The notes under the pieces: model-generated
What the model saw: the letters and a program-made list of their open reading frames with translations, nothing else
What the model was told of the DNA's origin: nothing
Databases searched by the model: none
Assembly (NCBI RefSeq): GCF_048771995.1
Contig: NC_133026.1
Location: forward strand, 119,617,501-119,681,500
Source: Taeniopygia guttata
Taxonomy: Eukaryota > Chordata > Aves > Passeriformes > Estrildidae
Reading direction: 5' to 3'
Length of the DNA stretch: 64,000 nucleotides
Position numbers and translations under genes: made by a program
Part shown: positions 15,401-24,416 of the stretch, one piece after another
Position numbering within the stretch: the stretch's first letter is position 1
Layout: each line of letters opens with the position of its first letter

Positions 15401-16493
15401 CACTGCTTGTAATTAGCAGTCTCTATTAATACTAGGCATCTGAGACCTGCAGAGTTTGAGTAAAAAGTGCCAGGGCTCAAGTGTTTATGAGGAGTTCATA
15501 TACAGCAGGAAATTTCTTGTTTTTCTTGAACAGTTGCCCTGTCTGTACTTGACAAAAACTGCATGGTGAATAGTCATTACCCAATTTAATAGAGATGTGG
15601 GCTAAAATTTCTGCTACCTGGTTTTACACACAGGCTGTGGTTAGAGGGGAAAACAGAGGTCTCATTGCTTATATGTCGGTGTGTAATTTAAGTCAAAGCA
15701 AGAAGTTTGAATAAGTCACTCTGTGTCTACCACCTTAAAGTAGGCTTTTCAATTCTTTGCAATGCTACAGATTAGTGATAGATGGGAACGAATTCCACAT
15801 GTCCTACCATCATCAGTTTTTTATGCCAATTCAAAAGCTAGTCTTAAAATGAATTTTGCCTTTCATATATATATTTAATTTTGATTATCAATATGGATTT
15901 TTGTTCTGATAGTTTTATTTTGCAATACAAGCCATTAAAAGAGAGAAGTTTTGTCTCCACTCTTTCTTTCTGCTGTATATTTTAGAAATTTATTTAATAC
16001 CTTCGTATTCTCTGCATTTATGGTAATTCTGAAGTGTTGGGTTTTATTTAAGATGAAGATTAGTTATCTTCATCAGATCAGCTAATAGATCTGTTTAGGA
16101 ACTAGGCAAGTTAAATGAACTCAGTGCACAAGACTCGGAGCAAAATGTCCTTAAAATAGAATGGAAGAGACTGAAAATTTCCTGAAGAGTGAGACATTTG
16201 ATAAAACTCAGCCATGCATCAAGAGATCTGTCTACATGGTATAGATAAAGCCTATATGGAAAAATAATTAGCTGTAGTCATTTTGTTTTGTCTTCATTCT
16301 CTTTAGCTTACATCTGGATATTTGGAGTCCATATTTGTTATTTTAAAATCTATTGTCCCTCATATACAAAAATCCAGGAAAAGTTTTATTTCCCTCTAAA
16401 CTTCAGCAATATCCTTGTTCTTCAGTGTGCCCATAGATATAGACAATTTTTTTGTTTCTAACAGCTAAGAGAGAATGAAAGGCACGGATGTGC

Positions 16494-16724
16494 AAGAAAA
16501 GGAAAAGAAAAGAAAAGAAAAGAAAAGAAAAGAAAAGAAAAGAAAAGAAAAGAAAAGAAAAGAAAAGAAAAGAAAAGAAAAGAAAAGAAAAGAAAAGAAA
16601 AGAAAAGAAAAGAAAAGAAAAGAAAAGAAAAGAAAAGAAAAGAAAAGAAAAGAAAAGAAAAGAAAAGAAAAGAAAAGAAAAGAAAAGAGGAGGGAGGAAG
16701 GAAGGAAGGAGGAAGGAAGGAAAA
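16494..16724. repeat. (AAAAG)n microsatellite, about 37 uninterrupted units, plus GGAAG tail
   Basis: From about 16502 to 16687 the plus strand is an essentially perfect AAAAG pentanucleotide array of about 186 bases, followed by a purine-only GGAGGGAGGAAGGAAGG run to 16724. The whole block is polypurine on one strand. The long open frames seen across it in several frames are artefacts of the repeat. The exact length in the assembly may be unreliable. Confidence 0.98.
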
Positions 16725-17350
16725 TTGCTTGACACATTGCCAAAATAAACATTTTTAGATACCATATCAGATTATGGAAATTTATATTCTGTGGTCACTA
16801 CTTCAAAGGGAATCTTATCCTATTTTTCTACATCTGTGCAGTCAAAATTTTGTCAAAACACTTCTTTTAATTGCTAAAAGAAAAAAAAAATCCAGCAAAT
16901 GGTAATATCTCTTCCCCACACAAACTGGCATTAATGATCTCCCTAAGGCCACATCCAAATCAAAGATTTGATGACTGTGAAGGCAACTGGTCACTGCTGC
17001 AGCTTCTCCTGAATTGTATGATACAGACTGGGATTTATATCTACAGAAGAGAGCTGGAGAAAGAGGTGGAAGATAGATCAGCATCAAATTTGTGTTTGTT
17101 ATTCCTGGCACACTGCAGGGGGCTCTGGGGATCAGTGCCTGAGGGTAAGTGGGCTGAGGATTAGTAAAATAGTTGGGAAAGTAGATGAGGGGGACTTAGG
17201 TACTTCTTCCCTGCACCCTGGGAGCAGTAAAAATAAAAACATAATTTCAACCTCTGCTTCCCTCCTTTCAAACAATTTTTCCCTACCACAAAGTTCCTGG
17301 AGATCATATATAGGTAGGTGAAGAAGAAGCCTTGCAAGGAAAAAAAGAAA

Positions 17351-17382
<32 letters not shown>

Positions 17383-20300
17383 AATCAAGGTCCATGGCTA
17401 AAAGCTAAATCCAGGGATGGATGACTTTGCAGTGGTAGATTCTTGCTACACTGAGATGAGGACTGATTCTTCTCTGGAAGATAGGCTTCAGTCAGACGAA
17501 TCTCTTGGAAATGGAATTGGACCTTTTAACTCATGCAGTCAGATGAGAGAAGCTAACATGTTTTTTGTCAGTGCAAACTGTTCAAAGGTGAACAAAACTG
17601 CAGCAAAACTCATACCCAGACTAACTACAGGCTAGGTAGACAGTATTTACCCATGAGCTTGGAAAGTGAAATTGATCTGCCCATTGAGACTTTCCCCTTC
17701 CCTGAGCTGAACCTAATTTTAAAAGGAGAGGTGTTTACAGATTTAATTTTTAAAGAAAAAATGACAGCAGTTTCTTAAGACAACAGAGGTAAAAAATGGA
17801 AAATTCAAGTAGACATATAATGAAATGTGAGAATGTATAGAAAAAGCAATTGTTTAAGCTTAGAAACAGTCTAAACTGACACAAAAGGCACAGATATTTG
17901 GGCAACAACTTTTTCTTCCACTACAACAGCAAATATTCTCATCTTAACTTCACTGTGGGCAACAGGAATCTGGCACATTCTGCTCTCTGAAGACTGTAAG
18001 AATGAATGGTCACTGAAATTTCTAACAAAGACAATATGGATAAAACTGCATCCTCCTCCCTGGTGGTGGATTTTGATGCACATTAGCAGGTGTTCTGAGA
18101 ATCCTAAATTGTCATAACAATAATTCATCAGATGAACTGAAGGCTCAACAGGGAAAAAAAGCCTTTGCTTTTAAATTTCTGTAACTCAGTCTTTTGTTCT
18201 CAAAGTTTCTTCATAAGAGGATGGAAGCTTTAGGAAAATAAATCTAATTGTCTGACTATGGATTAAGATCTGGAATGTGAAAACAAAGGAATTTTTTGAA
18301 AAAACAAATTGTCACAGATACCAATCTCTGGATAGCTGAACACTTTATCTACCTTCATATTCTTTTTTTCCTTACTTCTGTGTAATATATATGTAAAATA
18401 TTCTTCCATATATGTCAAATAGAGCAGTAAAATGTTTGTACATATACCTTATTTGGAAAAAATAGAAAATATATGTTAGTATATTATTATGTTTCACTAA
18501 GCCAATGGGCCAGAAAAAAAGGATGAAAACTGGTTAAAACTGTCAATTGACTGCAATGTACAGTGGGATTCAGTGTGTTTTGCTGGTCTATGCTGACACT
18601 AATAATTTCTAACTCCAGAATTTTGAGTACATATTTTTAAAATGAGTTTCTTCGATTAGGAAATTTAATTAAAGTTTATTTTGGAAGTTTGTATCTGGGT
18701 TTGTTAGTTTGTTTTTTTTTTCCCTCCTGCATGGCAGGTAGTATCAGTCTATATTTTAAAACTCTAAACTAGGTGCTCTTTAATAAGAGTCAAAAATTTA
18801 GCAAGTTGTGGTCTGCAGTGGTATAAATCTGTTACTGGAATGAATTCAGGCAGAAAAACATTACATCAAACCATCAAGTGTGAACTGAGAAAATTGCATG
18901 ATTTAGTCTGAGTAAAGTTGCTTTTTTTACCTTTTATAAAATGACAAAATATGAAATGTTCAGAACTAGCAAAGAGTGCATTATAATCCCTGTCTTGGCT
19001 TGAATTTTTCCAAAATTCATGAAATAAGGATAAATGATTCCTTGAGCAAATTACTTGAACATCCAGTTAAATTTCACACGCTGGTTGTACCATTTTTTCC
19101 CACACAGCCTAAAAGCATCGTATTGAAAGATAAGTTTTTTTTCTGTCATCACAAATTCCTTAGAAAAATGCATTCCCGTTAAGTGCTCTTTGACATAAAA
19201 AGTGAACTGCTGGATATAAAGGATTGCCCTAGGTTCAAATGAATGTGAAAAAAAAGTTATTGTTATGCTTAAAAAGGTCAGAGAAGTGCATAATGATTCT
19301 AGTATGGTTTGATTTGAGTACATTTGTCTACATGTGCTCATGCAGGACCATATGCCTGGCACAGCAGCTACTTGGAGTTGCTGGTAGGCAGTTTCACTGA
19401 GTGTCACCCTTTGGCTCTAAGGAGAAGCTTGTAAATGCATCCTTTCCTCCCATTGCCCCAGTGAGCCAGAGGGAAGCTGGATCTCACATCTCCTCTGTGG
19501 TTCTGGGATGTCCAGCTCTCAGTAGGCAGGCACATGCTATTCTCTACCATCTGAGTCAGGTCCCTTCGTGCTACCCCATTTCGGGGGTGTTGAGCTAAGT
19601 GGCTTCAGATCGGCAAGGCCATTTATTTGAATATAGGCATCCAAAAGATATGCTTATATTAGGAAGGAACTGTGATAAGTCATTAAAAGTAGGTTAAAAC
19701 TGGAGGGCTTCAGTTTCTCTGCCAGTCATCTTAGATGCCATCTAAACAGTATACCTAAAATTAGAAGGTGTGCACATTCCCTATAATTTTAAAAGTGAAT
19801 GTATTTCTTAGTGTCACTGTTTACTGGAAATGGGTAAACCACACAGTAAATTTAGAATTTGATGTTTCAAGGGACTATGTTTTTTCCCACAAAAGCCTAA
19901 AAATTTTAGTGACAAGTTTTGGGTTTTTTAAAATTCCTACTTATTTGACTGGGAACTACTTAATCTGAAGTGCAAAGGGCTTCTGAAATATTCTGTAATA
20001 ATTTCTTGTAATTGTTGCATCACTTTGGTTATGCTACAGGCTTATGTTCTGAAATCTACTAGGTCCAAGACACTTTCAGCAGTCACAGTTTTAGGATGAT
20101 TCACTCCTGAAGAACTCAGCGGAGATACCACAATTTATATTTCGAATGCCATATGTGAAGATTTTCTTGGCCTTTTCTTGCTTTCTTGGATTAAAACTGA
20201 AAATAATTAAACTGAAAGATTCAAATGAGCATTTAATCCTACAGCAGGATTTATTACAGTGGCAGAATGATTGCTTCAAGCAAACTTAAACACTAACATA

Positions 20301-22501
20301 TGTAAACAATCACTGCTGTGTTTATCTGATGTCCTAAATTATAAAAATTTACTCTGGGATAAAATGTACTTTTACCCTGAGGTCCATTGTATATGCGGAG
20401 ATGGAGAGACTGGAATTGGGAGGAGCTGTGTGTCAGAGATGTGGATTCTGCAGTGATACATTGATTTGGAAGCAGTATACTCTGTTCCTTCCCAAGGTGA
20501 AGGCTGGTCTCCTTGTTCTATCCCCAAGAGACCACTTAAGAAAAGTGGTAAGAAAACAGTTCCACATTTTCTCAGACACCTAAGTTATCAGCAGACTGAG
20601 GTGAACAAGATCTAAGGAGGCAGATGAGAGAGGAGGGTTTTGTACATCCCGATTCACCTTCCAGACAGGGCAACCCAGCTTTCAGCTCTTTCATAGACTA
20701 CACAAACGAAGTAGGCTGCCTAAATGGTCCTACTACCATCTTTTTACAGTCTGCTGCAATATGAGACTGTCAAGATCTTTAGTCCAAATCTATTGCCTAT
20801 AGATAAAATCTGAAACTCTGTCTGGACAAATTTCCCATGTTTGGAAGACTGTTTTCAACAAGGAAAAAATATATCCTCTGTGGCAAGATGAAAGGAGCTT
20901 GCTAATTAAGCGGTTCTACTTCATTCTTGGGTAACTAGTGTTAGAAAATCATAAGGAAAACCAAAACAAATCAGAGAGGCAGTCATCACATTTCATCTGT
21001 ATTTTATCTATGCTCTCAGTGTGCAAGGAACATTAGGGCACAATTCAAATTGTAAGGGTTTATTCTTTTGTCCAGAACATAACTCTCCACCATCAGGGAT
21101 ACATTCTTAACAGGGTAGAGATTGATTTCAAGCAATGCAATGCAATATCAGGCTAAGATGAATGATGAATCAGCTCTCCTTAAAGATGCTTAGTTGTTAA
21201 AATTTTAAAGAATTACAGGTTAAGGAGGTAGACTGCTTTGCTTCAGGAACTGAAAAAAAAAATTCTGATGTACTAAAGTTACTTTTTTTTTTCAAACCAG
21301 TAATTTTTACATGCTGGATCACTGCTCCTAACATAAACTAGAAGAGCAGAAAGAGATAAAATCTAAATGTGCTAAATTCTTCGAATGAGTTTTATCCCAC
21401 TGATGTCAACATTTTCATCCAAGTCAGTATTTCATTACTACATTTTCCAGTCAATATGGATTTTAGCTTATCAGCTGAGAGTCAAAGTGAAAAGGTGAAG
21501 GTACAAGGAGACAGCTCAACTTTCTGGAATGGTTGCTTAATAAGAAAGAACACAGGGACACAGTAAATCTAGGTATCTTCATAGTGACATTTCAGCTATT
21601 CCCACTGTGTGGTACTGATAGTAGTAGATTTTCCTAACTGCAGTCAGTAGTTCACTGTTGAGTCAGTTTATGGATAGAGGAGGAAGAAAACCCTTCTGCA
21701 TTTTTTCTTTATCTGACACAGATCTCATCCTCTTTGTTCAGGCTACATCTCTTGTTCTGTGTTTGGAGACATAAGACTGAAGCCACTACCTAATATAAGC
21801 AGATGTGAGGTAGGTTAAGTTGTAATTGGAAGATGTTTTATTTCTTTAATTCCTGTGCAAGGATGAGGAGCTGTCAGACCAGATAAGAAACATTGGGATA
21901 AGGTTTATTTCTTTCATTCCTGTGTTTAAGGCAATAAAGGGAAAAAGTATAAAGTATCTTGAACATCTGCAATTCTATCCATTGCTGGAAAGTTGCCAGC
22001 TTCAGGTCTTTGGGAATGTAGGAGGTTTGCTCCTATTGCCTCAGCATACAGCTGAAAACAGCTATGGTGCGCAGTGCAAGACTGAGTTTTACTCCTGTCC
22101 CTCACCCCAGGCATGTTCCCTGCATTATTATTGCCATGTCACCCCTGTTGTCCTGGCCCCAGCTTTTCAGAGCTGACCTTGAGAAATTATCCCTTACTGG
22201 ATGCTTTGAATGTCTGAAATCAGGTCAGCCTCAGTACTTTTCCTGGCTCAGTACAATCAGTATAAACCCAGTATTTGTCAATGAATGCATAACATTGTGT
22301 TTATTTCATTTAAAAGTTCAGGTTATGCAAAGGGGTTGATTCAAGTAGGCCTCTTGTAGTGGAGCCACAATAAATATTTCTCTCTTATCTAAAGCAAAAA
22401 TATGATGGAGAGATTAACTAAAAGGACCACTCAGTCTATGAAAACACCAGTACATATTGTTATACTAAGCTTGTGTTTCTATAATTAGGTATTTGTTACT
22501 T
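16725..22501. other. Intergenic AT-rich DNA
   Basis: Nothing was recognised besides the AAAAAG repeat at 17.3 kb. No open frame here has family features. Confidence 0.7.
17336..17384. repeat. (AAAAAG)n short tandem repeat
   Basis: A run of AAAAAG units ends in a poly-A stretch, about 49 bases. Its poly-Phe/Leu open frame on the other strand is not a gene. Confidence 0.95.
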
Positions 22502-22507
22502 TCTAAT
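22502..22507. repeat. Target-site duplication, left copy (TCTAAT)
   Basis: The six bases TCTAAT directly precede the 3' LTR on the plus strand, and the same six follow the 5' LTR at 31036-31041. A 6-bp duplication is usual for alpha- and betaretroviral integrases. The flanks share a few more bases by chance (the string TCTAATTAT occurs on both sides). The exact boundary therefore rests on the LTR starting with TG right after the polypurine tract. Confidence 0.9.
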
Positions 22508-23019
22508 TATAGCGCGTCCGGTCCGCTCCGACTGAGTCGGGGACCTCGAGCACGCTATGATGGTAATAAAGAGAGTCTTCCACCAGGCGGGGTCTCTCAG
22601 ACGGCTTTATTCCGAGGGTTGATCGAGGGAAAGCGAGGAGGGCGAAGGGAAGCAACCACTCAGAGGGCGAGCCAGCTCTGAGAGCCCCGAACCAGGGCGG
22701 GGCAGGGTTTATAACTGTATCAGGGTAGGAGGGTCCGAGGGTAGAGCATCCAACCGGGTGAGGGTATGAGGGTGGAGTCAACGGAGAGCGACATGGCAAC
22801 GGCCAACTGGGATAAAGGGAAGGAGTGGTTTCGAGGGAGGAACCAATGGGGGTACAAAGAACTTAGAACTTTCCAGAACAAAGGGAAGGGGAACAAAATG
22901 ATTGACATAAACTGGGGGAAGGGAGAACAGATGACAGACAACTTGGGAGGCGGGAAAGCTACACATCTGTGGCCTCCCATGGCAATGCAGGGAGGTCACT
23001 AGCCACACCCCCTCCCACA
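22508..23019 (-). repeat. 3' LTR of the provirus (512 bp)
   Basis: This is the second LTR, equal in length and, by eye, in sequence to 30524-31035. The polypurine tract ends exactly at its outer TG. Its U3 carries the last 20 codons and stop of env (to 22959). The AATAAA at 22606-22611 would direct 3' end formation of the viral transcripts. Confidence 0.96.
22606..22611 (-). terminator. Polyadenylation signal AATAAA in the 3' LTR
   Basis: AATAAA on the minus strand lies about 100 bases downstream of the LTR TATA box, as expected for a signal in R. The cleavage site would follow within 10-30 bases. The copy in the 5' LTR is at 30622-30627. Confidence 0.75.
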
Positions 23020-24320
23020 TCTCCCCCGTCTTTATTAACTAAATAAGCGGAACCGAAAGTCTTAACTAAATATTGTTTAAAAATGGCTAAAGCGATGAAA
23101 ATAAGGAAAATAATAACCAAAATCCAAATAAGTCCTTTTACGATGGGGGCTGCCCATCCGGGGATGCCCCACTGCGAGAATGTCTTGTCTATTGGGTCAG
23201 CAGCCGATGGGTTCTCAGTTTTTAAGTCCTTTACTTGCTCTTTTATCTGTTGGATGTGGGCCTGAATGGATTGGCTTCTTGATGACAGATTGAAGCAGCA
23301 CAGCCCGTCAAAGTCCTCGCAGCTGTGGCCATGGGCTAAAAGTAAAAAGTCTATAGCAGCCCGATTTTGCAGGGTTGCGTGCCTGGTGGTCTGTTCGTCC
23401 GCCAGGAGGTCTGAGAGGGCGGCCGACGTAGCGTTGGCATTCTTGTTTACCCAGCACTCCAGGTGAGAAAGCTCACCAAGGGCTTTTGCTGCTGCGTACC
23501 ATGGAAGGAATATGGACGCAGCGATTCTCTTTGTCTTTCCCCAGTTGTACAGCTGCGAGTCACAATTTGAATCGAATTGGTCATATGAGCGTTTCTTGCG
23601 GGCCAATTGTTTTTCCTTCCTCCATTCTAGAATCTGGGTTTTATTAGGAGTGAGAGTCGCAAGCTTGCCAAGGCTACATGGTCCTCCCTGGAGCCGAGAT
23701 GGAATGCCTGACCATACTCTGTCTCCACAGATAAGAAACATTCCCTTGGGCAACACCTTAGGACGTGTGGACGAGGCCGAAACTACCTGGCTGGTGTAAT
23801 TGCACCAGGTTTGGCTATTATATTTTTTGCTTAAAGGTGTTACATCCTTTCTGTATGTATTCTTGGCCAAGTCAAGTCCATGCCAATTCTGACTTGGCCT
23901 TCTATAGTAAAATTTTACGCAGTATTCTGCGTGAGAGGACCCCAGCAGGTCCAATTCTTGGGGTTCCTCTTTACTGTTTGATAGAATTTTTGTCCACTCG
24001 TCCCAAGTGTCGACCGGGTTGGGTCTCTTACCCGTGGTTCGGAGTAGGTCGGAGTTGAAAACTGGCCAATCGTCGGCAACCAGGGGAACCCCCACCAGGC
24101 ATGTGGACAGGGGATTGTCCACACTGCCCATGGCCAAACATAGATTGTCCTGCTGCAAGGACTTGGCGAGCGTGACCCACACGTTCTCTTTCGGCTGCTG
24201 AACAATCCATCCGTCCGCCGCTTGCAGCCACAGGATGACAAAGGCCACAGCGACGGCCAGCTGGGTGCAGTGGGGCGATTCCTGATGTGTCTCCCGGATT
24301 GGTGACTTGTGGGCAGCCAT
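22959..24320 (-). CDS. env: Env glycoprotein, alpharetrovirus-like, ending inside the 3' LTR
   Basis: A 453-residue envelope precursor. A hydrophobic signal peptide lies at about 19-36 and a furin-type site RKKR at 241-244, giving a short surface subunit of roughly 205 residues after signal removal. The transmembrane subunit starts at S245. Cysteines at its positions 9 and 45 (C253, C289) bracket a hydrophobic loop, the arrangement of the internal fusion peptide of alpharetroviruses. A CX6CC motif (C334, C341, C342) follows the LQNRAAIDFLLL segment, which is the immunosuppressive-like region of gamma/alpha-type Env. The membrane anchor is about 394-414, with a tail of about 39 residues. The last 20 codons lie in the U3 of the LTR, and the polypurine tract is read as codons. 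Several N-glycosylation sequons (N174, N226, N296, N344) are present. Confidence 0.94.
   Translation of the reverse strand: MAAHKSPIRETHQESPHCTQLAVAVAFVILWLQAADGWIVQQPKENVWVTLAKSLQQDNLCLAMGSVDNPLSTCLVGVPLVADDWPVFNSDLLRTTGKRPNPVDTWDEWTKILSNSKEEPQELDLLGSSHAEYCVKFYYRRPSQNWHGLDLAKNTYRKDVTPLSKKYNSQTWCNYTSQVVSASSTRPKVLPKGMFLICGDRVWSGIPSRLQGGPCSLGKLATLTPNKTQILEWRKEKQLARKKRSYDQFDSNCDSQLYNWGKTKRIAASIFLPWYAAAKALGELSHLECWVNKNANATSAALSDLLADEQTTRHATLQNRAAIDFLLLAHGHSCEDFDGLCCFNLSSRSQSIQAHIQQIKEQVKDLKTENPSAADPIDKTFSQWGIPGWAAPIVKGLIWILVIIFLIFIALAIFKQYLVKTFGSAYLVNKDGGDVGGGVASDLPALPWEATDV
23020..23033 (-). other. Polypurine tract
   Basis: The minus strand reads AAAGACGGGGGAGA, ending directly at the TG of the 3' LTR. 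It is the expected primer for plus-strand DNA synthesis. It lies wholly within env coding sequence, where it encodes Lys-Asp-Gly-Gly-Asp. Confidence 0.85.
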
Positions 24321-24416
24321 CCTTATTCTATTAACACAAGGGACAAACGTAAATAACAGAAAAGGTTTGGTTCCCTCCCCCCCCAGCTCCCCCTTTCGGG
24401 TTAAAAAGGAAATAAT

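Larger units (their letters stand above)
1..16493. other. Intergenic AT-rich DNA, no gene recognised
   Basis: Apart from the T-rich tracts near 2.3, 2.6 and 12.4 kb I see no gene, RNA or repeat that I can name. The open frames here are short, lack family motifs and are interrupted by low-complexity runs. The stretch would fit the interval between MSC and its neighbour EYA1 in other vertebrates, but that placement is inferred. Confidence 0.7.

Noticed and set aside
16403-16765. Open frames of 85-120 codons on both strands
   Set aside because: They are translations of the AAAAG array (Lys/Glu/Arg or Phe/Leu/Ser runs).
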